Source: Pseudomonas sp. gcc21 (GTDB taxonomy: Bacteria > Pseudomonadota > Gammaproteobacteria > Pseudomonadales > Pseudomonadaceae). Taken from it: a DNA stretch of 64,000 nucleotides. The notes beneath the pieces were generated by a model. That model did not search any database. It was not told where the DNA came from and saw only the letters and a program-made list of their open reading frames with translations. Both the position numbers and the translations under genes were made by a program. Positions within the stretch are counted from its first letter, which is position 1. Each line of letters begins with the position of its first letter. Location of the stretch: assembly GCF_012844345.1 (NCBI RefSeq), contig NZ_CP051625.1, forward strand, positions 620,001-684,000, read 5' to 3'. Below, piece after piece: positions 43,714 to 53,157 of the stretch.

Positions 43714-44322
43714 ATGACTGCCACACCCGAAGATTTACTGCCCACGGGGTTCGATCAACATCTGCTTGCCATCCTGGAAGCGGCTCCGGAGGGCCTGGGC
43801 GAGCATGCGCTGATCAAGCGCCTGGCTGCGGATTATCCGCAGTCGGTCTTTGCCATACCGGGCGCTTTCAGCGATCCGCTGCAATTGTTCCGGCTGCACT
43901 TTCTGCTCTTCCATACGCTGTATCGGCTGTCTGATGCGCTAAACCCCGCCGGACTCCAGTTGCAAATCGGTGCAATGCGTATCGCTATAACGCCTGTCAC
44001 AGTCTCCCGTCCCGGCCTGGCTCTGTCCGATCCGCTGCGCACCTACTATCTGGATTGGCAGCAGTGGGCTGCGACCAATGCGGCGGATGTACAGGCGCTA
44101 CTGGATTCATTCTGGACCCGACAGTCGGTTGCTCTGGATGGCCAGGTTGGACAGGCGCTGGCGTTTCTGCAGCTGGACGTTGACTCGACGTTCACGCAAA
44201 TCAAGCAGCGTTATCGCACCCTGATGAGTACTCATCACCCTGATCGGGGTGGCGATACACAGCATGTACAGCGCATCAACGAAGCATTTTTAATTCTAAA
44301 ACGCTATTACCGTTCTACTTGA
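43714..44322 (+). CDS. DnaJ-related protein with C-terminal J domain
   Basis: 202-residue cytoplasmic protein with an N-terminal helical part (LLAILEAAPEGLGEHALIKRLAAD) of the DnaJ-related group and a C-terminal J domain holding the HPD motif at residues 175-177 (STHHPDRGGD). It should stimulate the ATPase of DnaK. Client or role unknown. Its -10 box ends six bases before the ATG, so it may be translated from a leaderless mRNA. Confidence 0.85.
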   Translation: MTATPEDLLPTGFDQHLLAILEAAPEGLGEHALIKRLAADYPQSVFAIPGAFSDPLQLFRLHFLLFHTLYRLSDALNPAGLQLQIGAMRIAITPVTVSRPGLALSDPLRTYYLDWQQWAATNAADVQALLDSFWTRQSVALDGQVGQALAFLQLDVDSTFTQIKQRYRTLMSTHHPDRGGDTQHVQRINEAFLILKRYYRST

Positions 44323-44472
44323 AGTCGCCAATCCCTCTAACCGGCCTGCTTTTTTCCGTACGCTTTTTGACTATAGTCAACGCAAGGGCTGCGACATACT
44401 GTCACAGCTTCGCACCTGCCGCCGGCCCAGCCGTAGACGACAGGAATGAATAATAAATCGAGGAGCCGCACG

Positions 44473-45072
44473 ATGATCCAACACGTCATGGGATTGTTCA
44501 CCCACCCTGATCAGGAATGGCGGGAAATCAAGGGCGAGGAACGCACCATCGGCCCGACCTACCTTGTGCATGTTCTTGTTCTCGCCGCGATTCCAGTCGT
44601 ATCGGCCTATATCGGCACTACCCAGGTCGGCTGGTCGATAGGTACGGTCGACCCCGTCAAGCTGACCCAGGCAAGCGCGATGTACATGACCGCGCTATCC
44701 TATATCGCTCTGTTGGCGGGTGTAGTGGTCATGGGCGCCTTCATTCACTGGATGGCACGCACCTACGATTCAAGCCCCACCTTGAGTGACTGTCTGGTAT
44801 TCGCTGCCTACACCGCAACGCCGTTGTTCCTGGCGGGTTTATGCGCCTTGTACCCGAACCTGTGGCTGTTGATGGTGGTTGGCACCGCTGCGGTCGCCTA
44901 CACCACCTACCTGCTATACCAGGGTATTCCGATCTTCATGGATATCCCGCCTGAGGAAGGTTTCCTATTTTCCAGCTCGATTCTGGCGGTCGGCCTGGTG
45001 GTGCTTGTTGCGATGATGGCAACGGCCGTCATTTTCTGGGGCTTTGGCATCGGCCCGGTCTACCTGCGCTAA
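44473..45072 (+). CDS. Yip1-domain membrane protein
   Basis: 199-residue integral membrane protein of the Yip1/DUF1282 family: MIQHVMGLFTHPDQEWREIK opening, then five membrane helices. The start 44473 is preceded by GAGG nine bases upstream; a reading from 44446 adds nine residues with no ribosome binding site. Function unknown. A strong terminator follows (45130-45169). Confidence 0.85.
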   Translation: MIQHVMGLFTHPDQEWREIKGEERTIGPTYLVHVLVLAAIPVVSAYIGTTQVGWSIGTVDPVKLTQASAMYMTALSYIALLAGVVVMGAFIHWMARTYDSSPTLSDCLVFAAYTATPLFLAGLCALYPNLWLLMVVGTAAVAYTTYLLYQGIPIFMDIPPEEGFLFSSSILAVGLVVLVAMMATAVIFWGFGIGPVYLR

Positions 45073-45084
45073 TCAGGGGCCCGG

Positions 45085-45109
45085 CTGGCGCCTCGTGTCG
45101 AGGCGCCAG
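45085..45109. repeat. Perfect 11-bp stem-loop
   Basis: CTGGCGCCTCG-TGT-CGAGGCGCCAG is an 11-bp perfect inverted repeat 13 bp after the Yip1 gene. It may help 3' end formation together with the following terminator. Confidence 0.6.
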
Positions 45110-45129
45110 AGATGCTCCGGATGGAAACG

Positions 45130-45169
45130 CCCTCTGACGATCGTCTGGTCGTCAGGGGGTGTTGTTTTT
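45130..45169 (+). terminator. Rho-independent terminator
   Basis: CCCTCTGACGA-N8-TCGTCAGGGGG followed by TGTTGTTTTT is a classical intrinsic terminator for the Yip1 gene, ending just before the ttcA promoter. Confidence 0.85.
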
Positions 45170-45187
45170 ATAGGCGGTAATTGTGGG

Positions 45188-45193
45188 TAAAAT
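45188..45193 (+). promoter_or_regulatory. -10 box of ttcA
   Basis: TAAAAT followed by a GC-rich discriminator; start near 45200, giving a ~27-base leader before ATG 45227. Confidence 0.5.
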
Positions 45194-45226
45194 ACCCGGC
45201 TTTACCTCCTTCCGGATTCCTCTGCC

Positions 45227-46051
45227 ATGTCCACCCTGAGCGTCAACCAGAACAAACTGCAGAAACGTCTGCGCCGCCTCGCTGCTGAAGCTGTTACGGA
45301 CTACGGCATGATCGAGGACGGCGACAAGATCATGGTGTGCCTCTCCGGCGGCAAGGACAGCTACACCATGCTGGACGTGCTGCTGCATCTGCAGAAGGTC
45401 GCGCCGATCCGTTTTGAGCTGGTGGCGGTCAATCTTGACCAGAAGCAGCCTGGTTTTCCGGAACACGTTCTCCCGGCGTATCTGGAGCAGGTTGGCGTGC
45501 CGTATCACATTCTGGAGCGCGATACCTATTCGATCGTCAAGGAGAAGGTGCCGGAGGGCAAGACCACCTGCTCGCTGTGTTCGCGCCTGAGACGCGGCAA
45601 TCTCTATACCTTTGCCGACGAGATAGGCGCAACGCGAGTCGCCCTCGGGCATCACCGCGACGACATCGTCGAGACCTTTTTCCTGAACATGTTCTACGGC
45701 GGCACGCTCAAGGCGATGCCGCCCAAGCTGCTGTCGGATGACGGGCGCAACGTAGTGATTCGTCCGCTCGCCTACTGTAGCGAGAGGGACATCGAAGCCT
45801 ACTCGCAGCTGCGTGAATTCCCGATTATTCCGTGCAACCTTTGTGGCTCGCAGGAAAACCTGCAGCGCAAGGTGGTCAAGGAAATGCTGCAAAGTTGGGA
45901 GCGCGAAACCCCCGGGCGCATCGAGAGCATTTTCCGCTCGCTGCGTCATGTGCATCCTTCCCAGCTGGCTGATGCCAGGTTGTTCGATTTCGCCAGCCTG
46001 AAAATCGACGACCAGGCCACTCCACGCTTTCTCAATGTCATGAATGTCTGA
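45227..46051 (+). CDS. ttcA: tRNA 2-thiocytidine synthetase TtcA
   Basis: 274-residue PP-loop ATPase that thiolates cytidine 32 of some tRNAs. The ATP-binding loop LSGGKDS is at residues 39-45. Two Fe-S/sulfur-transfer CxxC motifs are visible at Cys115-Cys118 and Cys203-Cys206. Full length. The stop overlaps the start of the next gene by one base (TGATG), so the glycosylase-like gene is coupled. Confidence 0.95.
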   Translation: MSTLSVNQNKLQKRLRRLAAEAVTDYGMIEDGDKIMVCLSGGKDSYTMLDVLLHLQKVAPIRFELVAVNLDQKQPGFPEHVLPAYLEQVGVPYHILERDTYSIVKEKVPEGKTTCSLCSRLRRGNLYTFADEIGATRVALGHHRDDIVETFFLNMFYGGTLKAMPPKLLSDDGRNVVIRPLAYCSERDIEAYSQLREFPIIPCNLCGSQENLQRKVVKEMLQSWERETPGRIESIFRSLRHVHPSQLADARLFDFASLKIDDQATPRFLNVMNV

Positions 46052-46731
46052 TGCCCGAACTGCGCACTTATAGCTGGCTGGAAGAGTATTGCCTGAACCG
46101 TTTCGGTTCTCGTGCTGCGCTGGAGGCGCGTCTGCCGGTGCCGGCCACTGACGATCAGCTGCGGCGGCTCAGTAACGATCGCTATCTGTCGACGCTGGCG
46201 CTGCGGGTGTTCCGCGCGGGCCTGAAACATAGCCTGGTCGATGCCAAATGGCCGGCCTTCGAGCAGGCGTTCTTTGGTTTTGATCCGGAGAAGGTCGTCT
46301 TGATGGGTGCCGAGCATATCGAGCGGATGATGCAGGACACCCGCTTGATACGGCATCTGGGCAAGCTCCGCAGTGTTCCGCGTAACGCGCAGATGATTCT
46401 TGATATCAGTGCTGAACACGGGTCGATGGGTAACTTCATCGCGGATTGGCCGGTCACTGATATTACCGGCCTGTGGAGACTGATTGCCCGGCGCGGCAAT
46501 CAGATGGGCGGGCTGTCGGCGCCGCGCTATCTGCGCATGCTCGGCAAGGATACTTTCGTACCCAGTAACGACGTGGTCGCAGCGCTCAAGGCGCAGGGCG
46601 TGGTCGATAAAGTACCGAGCAGCCAGCGTGATCTGGCCGCTACGCAGGCGGCATTTAACCAATGGCATGCCGAGAGCGGGCGACCCATGTCGCAGCTGTC
46701 TGTAATGTTGGGCCATACCGTGAACCATTGA
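46051..46731 (+). CDS. Divergent DNA-3-methyladenine glycosylase I (Tag) family protein
   Basis: 226-residue member of the Tag family (PF03352), recognised by LRHLGKLRSVPRNAQMILDISAEHGS and WLEEYCLNRFGS. It differs from E. coli Tag at the catalytic position: the LEGQQAGLSW segment becomes LRVFRAGLKHS, so the Glu is missing. The cysteine and histidine ligands of the Tag zinc site are also not visible. Whether it still excises 3-methyladenine is open. Coupled to ttcA, which hints at a function in RNA rather than DNA repair, but that is speculation. Confidence 0.7.
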   Translation: MPELRTYSWLEEYCLNRFGSRAALEARLPVPATDDQLRRLSNDRYLSTLALRVFRAGLKHSLVDAKWPAFEQAFFGFDPEKVVLMGAEHIERMMQDTRLIRHLGKLRSVPRNAQMILDISAEHGSMGNFIADWPVTDITGLWRLIARRGNQMGGLSAPRYLRMLGKDTFVPSNDVVAALKAQGVVDKVPSSQRDLAATQAAFNQWHAESGRPMSQLSVMLGHTVNH

Positions 46732-46793
46732 TCTTGACCGGCTGATGATGGCAGGGCAGTGTTACGCCTATGATCGGCTATCGAGACGGCTCC

Positions 46794-47282
46794 ATGCGTT
46801 TACCGGGTTTTATGATGCTCGCCGCAACATTGGTTATTGCAGGTTGCTCCAGTGCGCCGACAACCCATGCGCCTCAGGTCAGCGCGGCCCCGCCAGCACC
46901 TTCAGGACAGGCGTACGACGACGTCATTTTCCACGCATTCAGTCTGCTGGGTACGCCTTATCGTTATGGCGGCATGTCCCCGGATACCGGGTTCGATTGC
47001 AGCGGGCTGATCAACTACGTCTATCGCGAATCCGCAGGTGTCAGTCTGCCGCGGACGACCTCCGGCCTGAGCGCATTGCCCGCACGGCGATCGGATTCCC
47101 TGCAGCCGGGTGATCTCGTGTTGTTCTCGATGCAGGGGCGCAAGGTCAACCATGCCGGAATCTACGTTGGCGACGGTCGCTTCCTTCACGCGCCGAGTAC
47201 TGGCGGCCACGTGCGGGTCGACAATCTGCACGCCAGTCATTGGCAGCGCTGGTTCAGCGGTTCCCGGCGCGTACTGGATTGA
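46794..47282 (+). CDS. NlpC/P60 cell-wall hydrolase lipoprotein
   Basis: 162-residue outer-membrane-type lipoprotein: signal peptide ending in LVIAGC with lipidated Cys18, then an NlpC/P60 domain with Cys69 (GFDCSGL), His120 (NHAGIYVG) and His132 (FLHAPSTGG) as the catalytic triad. It is a DL-endopeptidase candidate that cuts peptide stems of peptidoglycan (Spr/MepS-like). The start at 46794 is set by the signal peptide; a reading from 46770 adds eight unrelated residues. Confidence 0.9.
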   Translation: MRLPGFMMLAATLVIAGCSSAPTTHAPQVSAAPPAPSGQAYDDVIFHAFSLLGTPYRYGGMSPDTGFDCSGLINYVYRESAGVSLPRTTSGLSALPARRSDSLQPGDLVLFSMQGRKVNHAGIYVGDGRFLHAPSTGGHVRVDNLHASHWQRWFSGSRRVLD

Positions 47283-47300
47283 TCGCTACGAGGTAAACGA

Positions 47301-47951
47301 TCATTGCGCGCGCTTGCGCAGCATTACAACATCCGCTCCGACAATTTCCAGCTCTGCCTCCCAGCGCTCGGCCAGCCACTCGAATGTCTGATTGCTGAAG
47401 AAACTGATATGCGTCAGGTCATTCTTGTAATGCCAGGTCTGAAATGCCTGCTGGTCGCGTACACGCTTGGTCATGATGGCGAGCCAGCCGCCGGGTTTCA
47501 GGCATCGCCATAGTCGGTCCAGTTCGCAGGCTGGCCGTGCCAGGTGTTCAACAACCTCGGTCGCCGTAATGAAATCCCATGCGCGTTCCAGTGCTTCGGG
47601 TGCGGGGTGGTAGTAGATGTCATGCAGGGCAACACGATGACTCTGCTCCGAGAGCATGGCAGCCAGCGCCGGTGCAGGACCACAACCAAAATCCAGGCCC
47701 TCGCTGCCCGGCTGTAATCTGGCTAGCAGCGGTTCGGTGACACGCGATAGAAAGCGACGGTAACCGGGCTCATCGGTGTCATTCTCGTGCAGATCGTAGA
47801 TGGCTCGTTCGGCTTGGGTATCCAGATGCCAATCTGCTGGAACATGCACCAGGCCGCAGACAGCGCAGTGATAGTAAGCGCGCCGTCGGTCGGTGCAGTA
47901 AGGCGAGGTCGGCGCGCTGCATAACGGACAGCTGTAAGCAACGGGTTTCAT
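47301..47951 (-). CDS. Class I SAM-dependent methyltransferase with zinc-ribbon start
   Basis: 216-residue methyltransferase. An N-terminal four-cysteine ribbon (CPLCSAPTSPYC, then CAVCGLVHVP) precedes a Rossmann core with the SAM motif GLDFGCGPAPALAAML and post-motif WDFITATEVVEHL. Resembles small methyltransferases annotated as 2-polyprenyl-3-methyl-type. Target unknown. The start at 47951 overlaps the CPBP gene by 4 bp, so the three-gene minus unit patatin-CPBP-methyltransferase is coupled. Confidence 0.8.
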   Translation of the reverse strand: MKPVAYSCPLCSAPTSPYCTDRRRAYYHCAVCGLVHVPADWHLDTQAERAIYDLHENDTDEPGYRRFLSRVTEPLLARLQPGSEGLDFGCGPAPALAAMLSEQSHRVALHDIYYHPAPEALERAWDFITATEVVEHLARPACELDRLWRCLKPGGWLAIMTKRVRDQQAFQTWHYKNDLTHISFFSNQTFEWLAERWEAELEIVGADVVMLRKRAQ

Positions 47952-48691
47952 TGGATCGCTACCATCAGCAGCGTCAGTCCGTTGTACACCGCGTGTGCCA
48001 GTACGCACAGCCAGAGCTGGTCGTAGCGCCAGCGAAGCCAGCCCAGGAACAGACCCAGCAAACCAATCACCAACACGCCACCGGGACTGTAGAAGCCATG
48101 CAGCAGAGCGAAGATCAGGGTCGACGCTGGCAAGGCCACCAGTACGCCCGGGCGCGTCTGGGCCAACGCCTTGAATAGCCAGCCGCGAAAAATCAGCTCT
48201 TCGGCGGCGGGTACCCACAACACGGCAATCAGTAGCGCTGCGAATAAACGGCTGCCGGTCAGATCCAGCAGGGGCGTTACCGCTTGCGGCCTGGCCTGGT
48301 CTTCCGGGAGCAGTACGCTATCGGGCAAGCGCAGATCAAACCAGCCGGCGAGCGGCTCGGCGGCATACACCATCACCGTTGCGCCCAGCACAGCCAATAG
48401 CACGCCCCGCAGGCTGATGTGAGCACCGAACAGCCAGCGCAGTGGCGCAGCGGGTTGCAACAACCAGGCAATCAGCAAGCTACCCAGCATGACCGACGCG
48501 GCGAAGAGCGCATCCAGCATCAGGAACTGGCTATCGATATGGAATTGCTGACCGACCTGGCGCATTGTCCAGGCTGCGAAATAATGGCTGATCAAGCCTA
48601 GGGCGCTATACAACACCGCCAACCGCATCAGTATCAGGCCATCGTCCAGCGCAGAGCGGCTGGGCCTTGGCAGTGCCATGTATCGCAGCAT
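47948..48691 (-). CDS. CPBP-family intramembrane metalloprotease
   Basis: 247-residue membrane protein with about seven helices and the Abi/CAAX-protease motifs: Glu164-Glu165 and Arg169 (AAEELIFRGW), His198 (ALLHGF) and His233 (LAHAVYNG). Such enzymes cleave membrane peptides, often in bacteriocin immunity or modification. Substrate unknown. It starts at once after the patatin stop (TAGATG). Confidence 0.88.
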   Translation of the reverse strand: MLRYMALPRPSRSALDDGLILMRLAVLYSALGLISHYFAAWTMRQVGQQFHIDSQFLMLDALFAASVMLGSLLIAWLLQPAAPLRWLFGAHISLRGVLLAVLGATVMVYAAEPLAGWFDLRLPDSVLLPEDQARPQAVTPLLDLTGSRLFAALLIAVLWVPAAEELIFRGWLFKALAQTRPGVLVALPASTLIFALLHGFYSPGGVLVIGLLGLFLGWLRWRYDQLWLCVLAHAVYNGLTLLMVAIQ

Positions 48692-49771
48692 CTAAAGCGG
48701 CTGGATACGGTCAATCAGCTGACCGCTTTCTGCAAGTTCGAGGAATTCGTCACCGAGTCGGGCGCTCTCCGCCATCGCCGTGCGCCAGTATCTTTCCCGG
48801 CTGAGGTCATCATCCATAAACCGGGTAAAGTCCTTGCGATCCGGCAGTTTGCCGTAGGGCAGGGAAGCGAGGTATTCACGGGACGGCGCCATCAGCAATA
48901 CATCCTTCAACTGTTGAAGATTACCGCGCCGCCAGGGCAGCGTCTTGTCAAACCAGCCGGGTACGATGCGGTCAATGAAGTGCGGATACAGCACCACGCC
49001 CGGCGCCTGATAGGGCAAGTCCAGATGATAGTCGAGCAGGCCGCCGTCGCGATAAGCGCCCGTTGCCATGCCCGGAATATCACGTACTGCCTCCATCACC
49101 ATAGGAATTGATCCGGAAGCCAGCAAGGCCTGGCGCATATTGGCGGGGCTCAGGTGCACGTGAGTGCTGTTGAAATCGACCAGCGCAGCGAGCGGAGGCT
49201 GCAACCGCGGGTCGTGCAGAATGACGCGCTCGAAGTGTCGCTTGAGAAACCGACGTCCCAACAGGTTGGCACCCATCACGCCACCCAACCCAAGCGCCAG
49301 TCGGGAACGCGAATCATGCTGCAGCAGGCCAAGGCTGCGGACCACCACCACGTTCAGGTAATACAGGGGGTTGCGTAGCAACTGCTCGAACTCGTTGCCG
49401 AGCAGGTCATCGAGCATAACGCCGCATCGCAGGCTGATTTCTGCAACGCTGATGCCCCGAGGAAACCGCTGCGTGGTATAGAGCTCTCCCAGGCGTTTGA
49501 TGCCAGCAACCGCATCCGGCAGGCAGGCCGCAGCGAACCGCCAGCTGCCAATCGAGGCGCCGATCAGACTGCGGGGTTGATCGGCACGCGGTAGCCAGTC
49601 TCCAAAAAGTGCCAGATCCAGCCCTTGAATACCCAGCGCCTTGGGACCGCCAGCGGCACCGGGGATCATGTGCACGTCTGTGGGTTGCAACCCGTTCTGG
49701 CGGATGTGTTCGATGGCGCTGTGGCCGGCCCGGAGTGTCAGTGCGGGGGAGGGTACGTGAATGGCGACCAT
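48692..49771 (-). CDS. Patatin-like phospholipase
   Basis: 359-residue protein with the patatin dyad: oxyanion loop GAAGGPKALG, nucleophile Ser73 in GASIGSW, and the Asp of AYRDGGLLDYH. A lipid acyl hydrolase of the inner face of the membrane or secreted without a visible signal. First gene of a three-gene unit with CPBP and methyltransferase genes. Substrate unknown; related proteins act on phospholipids. Confidence 0.85.
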   Translation of the reverse strand: MVAIHVPSPALTLRAGHSAIEHIRQNGLQPTDVHMIPGAAGGPKALGIQGLDLALFGDWLPRADQPRSLIGASIGSWRFAAACLPDAVAGIKRLGELYTTQRFPRGISVAEISLRCGVMLDDLLGNEFEQLLRNPLYYLNVVVVRSLGLLQHDSRSRLALGLGGVMGANLLGRRFLKRHFERVILHDPRLQPPLAALVDFNSTHVHLSPANMRQALLASGSIPMVMEAVRDIPGMATGAYRDGGLLDYHLDLPYQAPGVVLYPHFIDRIVPGWFDKTLPWRRGNLQQLKDVLLMAPSREYLASLPYGKLPDRKDFTRFMDDDLSRERYWRTAMAESARLGDEFLELAESGQLIDRIQPL

Positions 49772-50044
49772 GAATGCGTTAAGTCTCTATGCATGCCGGG
49801 AAAACAATTGGATCGCAATATTACACGTCGAAGCGCTGCAGGCGCAGCTTTGGGGTGTTGAGTCGACTCGTTGGGTGCGGTAGCCAGACCTGGCGTAGCG
49901 CAAGGCGCGCTACACCCGCAGGGCGGTCCGGGCTCGCGGTCCAGGGGTCGGTACGCACCGCGGGCCCCATTCGGATGCGCCGATGGGGAGGGTTGCGATG
50001 CCAAGGCTGGTGTAGCGCTGGCGCGCTACACCTCCAGGATTCGC
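49772..50044. repeat. Two REP-like palindromes between patatin and OprD genes
   Basis: Contains two GTAGCGC palindromes: GGCGTAGCGC-AAG-GCGCGCTACACC at 49892-49915 and GGTGTAGCGC-TG-GCGCGCTACACC at 50009-50032. Between them a TTCGGATGCGCCGA block (about 49972) repeats the layout seen at 13904-13972. No gene or RNA recognised. Confidence 0.7.
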
Positions 50045-51277
50045 CTACCGCAGTGCGATGGTGTAGTTGAGGATCAGCCGGTTCTCGTCTATGTCACCGG
50101 CTACGTCGGAGCGGACCATCGCGTTACGCCATTGAATGGAGACGTTTTTCAGCGGACCATTCTGAACGGTGTAAGTAAAGTCGATATCCCGTTCCCATTC
50201 CTTGTCCGCAACTGCGATATCAATGTTGTCGCCGCTGACATAGCGCACCAGACCCTTGAGGCCAGGAACCCCGAGCGTAGCGAAATCAAGATCATAGCGG
50301 GCCTGCCAGGACTTCTCGTCAGGACGGCCAAAATCCAGTATCTGGATATAGTTGGCGACATAGGGGTTGCTCAACGCTATATAGGGGAATGCGGAGTCGC
50401 CATCGCTATGCTGGTAGCCGAGCCGGAAGGTATGCGCACCGGTGCCGGCCGAGAGCATCACGGACTTCATCTTGTTGTCGGTGCTGCCGGCTTCGATGTC
50501 GCTGTCGAAGTAGGCCAGGTTGGCGCCGACTTTCCAGTCGCCGAGCGTCATGTTGTGTAGCAGGTTGATCATGTTCTGGTCATAGACGCCATCCAGATCA
50601 CCCCGCCACAACCCCAGTGTGGTGGAGTCGGAGGACTGTGCGGGAAAGGTATAGGCCCCACCGAAATAGTTGAAGCGGTCAGAGGTGCCGCCAATGTTGG
50701 CGATCATATCTTCGCGATTGGTGCTGTTCAGCTGATTGAATTCACGCAGCTGAGCCGCTTGTAACGCCAGCCCGCTGATCTCGTTCATCGTCAGCGCCGC
50801 ACCGGTGTAAGTCTGCGGCAACAAGCGGATGTCGCTGGCCTGCAGTACCGGGACAGACGGGGTCAGCCCGCCTACCTTGAGTTCGGTCTCGGAGATCTTG
50901 GCTTTGGCAGTGAAGGTGATATGGCTATAGCTGTCCGGGCCTTCGTCGCCCAATGCATTGGGTAGCAATGCTGTGCCGGCGTGATCGTCATCGGACGCCA
51001 GCTTCAGACCCAGCGCTGCGTGAACATCCAACCCCAGCCCCTGGTCGCCATGGCTATAACCGGATTTGCCGCGAAAAATAAAGCCCTGCGCCCATTCCTC
51101 GGCTTGCGGTCGCGCCCCGGTATCGCGGAAATCCCGATTGAAATAGTAGTTACGCAGCTGCAGTGAACCACTGGCATCATCAACGAAGGGGGACGCAAGG
51201 GCGCCCGGCGAGGAAGGCAGGGTGAGCGAAAGGGCGACGGCAGCGGCCAGAGCGCTGGGTTTGCCAAGCTTTTTCAT
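50045..51277 (-). CDS. OprD-family outer-membrane porin
   Basis: 410-residue porin: signal peptide (MKKLGKPSALAAAVALSLT...) then SPFVDDASGSLQLRNYYFNRDF, the hallmark opening of the OprD/OpdK family, with alternating beta-strands and a final aromatic-like strand RLILNYTIALR. Members take up amino acids or small carboxylates such as benzoate and aconitate; the substrate here is unknown. Start at 51277 is the signal-peptide Met. The downstream repeat (50009-50037) touches the stop region. Confidence 0.88.
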   Translation of the reverse strand: MKKLGKPSALAAAVALSLTLPSSPGALASPFVDDASGSLQLRNYYFNRDFRDTGARPQAEEWAQGFIFRGKSGYSHGDQGLGLDVHAALGLKLASDDDHAGTALLPNALGDEGPDSYSHITFTAKAKISETELKVGGLTPSVPVLQASDIRLLPQTYTGAALTMNEISGLALQAAQLREFNQLNSTNREDMIANIGGTSDRFNYFGGAYTFPAQSSDSTTLGLWRGDLDGVYDQNMINLLHNMTLGDWKVGANLAYFDSDIEAGSTDNKMKSVMLSAGTGAHTFRLGYQHSDGDSAFPYIALSNPYVANYIQILDFGRPDEKSWQARYDLDFATLGVPGLKGLVRYVSGDNIDIAVADKEWERDIDFTYTVQNGPLKNVSIQWRNAMVRSDVAGDIDENRLILNYTIALR

Positions 51278-51630
51278 TATTATTCTCCTGATTGATGGTA
51301 GCGAACCGGCATCAACCGGCAGCGCCACTCAATAAAGCACGCGTTTGGCGACCCGACCGTAAGACCTTGGTCGAACATTGGCCAAGCGCTGGCCCATGTG
51401 GAATCAGGCGTTAGCGCAGAGAGTGTCTTCAAACGTTGTTCTTGAGCGCTTGCTTGCGGAAGCGGGGCATATCCACTGATTCGCTCGCGGGAATTAGACT
51501 TTGGTAGGGTAGGGGCGCGAAGGGTACCCAGCAGGGCATTTTTTGACAGCATTCGGGCTATGCGGCAGAGTACGCGCCCTTCAGCCAGCGCCGGTCTGGC
51601 AGTCTGTAAGCAAATACAGGAACTCCAACG
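51278..51630. other. 353-bp divergent region, OprD and Na+/H+ antiporter genes
   Basis: No clear repeat or RNA. On the plus strand TTGACA at 51543-51548 is a possible -35, with only a weak -10 (CAGAGT at 51566). I cannot place operators. Confidence 0.4.
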
Positions 51631-52950
51631 ATGAACGCCGTAGTCATAGCTGTTGCAGTGATGCTGGTGCTGAGCTTGTGCAGGGTGCACGTGGTTGTCG
51701 CTTTGATTCTCGGGGCGGTAACCGGCGGGCTGGTGGGCGGACTGGGCCTTGAGGCAACGCTCGAAGCCTTCCAGAACGGGCTCGGCAAAGGCGCCAACGT
51801 GGCCTTGAGTTACGCGCTGTTGGGCGCCTTTGCGGTGGCAATCGCCAAGTCCGGACTGGCACATGCACTGGCTGATCGCGCGTTGGGCATGATCAGTCAG
51901 CGAAACGAGGCGGGGCACGGTCTGCTCAAGATCATGCTGTTGGGTGTCATTCTGGCGGTGGCGTTATCCTCGCAAAACATCCTGCCCATTCATATCGCCT
52001 TTATTCCGCTGCTGATCCCGCCCCTGCTGATGGTCATGGCGAAGCTGAACCTGGATCGCCGGCTGGTTGCCTGTGTGCTGACATTTGGTCTGATCACTCC
52101 CTATATGTTCCTGCCTGTGGGGTTCGGCGGGATATTCCTGAACGACATCCTGCTGGCCAATCTCACCGAGAGCGGCGCCGATGTCAGCGAGGTCAACGTC
52201 ATGCAGGCGATGGGGTTGCCGGCGCTCGGCATGTTGTGTGGTTTGCTGGTGGCGATCTTCATCAGCTACCGGCGCCCGCGCAGCTATGACGTTTCGCGTA
52301 TCGAGCAAACGGGTGGCGAAAGCGTGAGCTACAACCCGCTGTCGCTGGTTGTCGCTCTGCTTGCCGTAGCTGCCGCGTTCGTTGTCCAGCTGCTGCTTGA
52401 TTCGATGATTATTGGCGCACTGACCGGGTTTGTGATCTTTTCCGTATCCGGTGTGGTGCGCTGGCGCGAGGCGGACGACGTCTTCACCGAAGGCATGAAA
52501 ATGATGGCGATGATCGGCTTCATCATGATTGCTGCGGCCGGCTTTGCTGAAGTCATGCGCGCCACCGGTTCGATCGAGACGTTGGTGGCGAGCTCCGCCG
52601 AGATGATCGGTGATAGCAAAGGATTGGCAACGTTGTTGATGTTACTGGTCGGCCTGCTGATTACGCTGGGAATTGGTTCTTCATTTTCGACCATTCCTAT
52701 CATTGCTGCCATCTACGTGCCGCTGGCGCTGCAGCTGGGCTTCAGCCCGCTGGCGATTGTGGCGCTTGTAGGTACGGCAGCCGCGCTGGGCGATGCGGGC
52801 TCGCCGGCATCGGATTCAACGCTTGGGCCGACCGCTGGTCTCAACGTGGATGGCCAGCACAACCATATCTGGGACACGGTCGTGCCCACCTTTCTGCACT
52901 ACAACCTGCCACTGATTGCCTTCGGCTGGCTGGCGGTCATGGTGCTCTGA
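51631..52950 (+). CDS. NhaC-type Na+/H+ antiporter family protein
   Basis: 439-residue membrane protein with about twelve helices of the Na+/H+ antiporter (PF07399/NhaC-like) family: [52 protein letters not shown] block and [26 protein letters not shown] in parts. It may exchange Na+ for H+ or move a carboxylate. Nothing in the context decides. Divergent from an OprD porin, so a shared uptake function for an acid is one option. Confidence 0.82.
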   Translation: MNAVVIAVAVMLVLSLCRVHVVVALILGAVTGGLVGGLGLEATLEAFQNGLGKGANVALSYALLGAFAVAIAKSGLAHALADRALGMISQRNEAGHGLLKIMLLGVILAVALSSQNILPIHIAFIPLLIPPLLMVMAKLNLDRRLVACVLTFGLITPYMFLPVGFGGIFLNDILLANLTESGADVSEVNVMQAMGLPALGMLCGLLVAIFISYRRPRSYDVSRIEQTGGESVSYNPLSLVVALLAVAAAFVVQLLLDSMIIGALTGFVIFSVSGVVRWREADDVFTEGMKMMAMIGFIMIAAAGFAEVMRATGSIETLVASSAEMIGDSKGLATLLMLLVGLLITLGIGSSFSTIPIIAAIYVPLALQLGFSPLAIVALVGTAAALGDAGSPASDSTLGPTAGLNVDGQHNHIWDTVVPTFLHYNLPLIAFGWLAVMVL

Positions 52951-53093
52951 TCGAAGGCTGCGGGCCAGTTGCTCTGCTGGGTCGCACGCTCCGCCACAGG
53001 GTCGCCTCATTCACCGACCAGCGAGTGGCTCCTTATAGCCAATCGCTGACTCCACCAAACGTATCCGCTCTGTGATTCCTCGCTGCCGGGCGC

Positions 53094-53099
53094 TAGAAT
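53094..53099 (+). promoter_or_regulatory. -10 box of argG
   Basis: GCTAGAATAGCGCC gives TAGAAT with GC-rich discriminator about 60 bases before ATG 53158. Confidence 0.5.
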
Positions 53100-53157
53100 A
53101 GCGCCTTTGACCGGCGCTCTCAGCGGCGACGGAAATGAACCTTCAAGGGAGCGCGTA

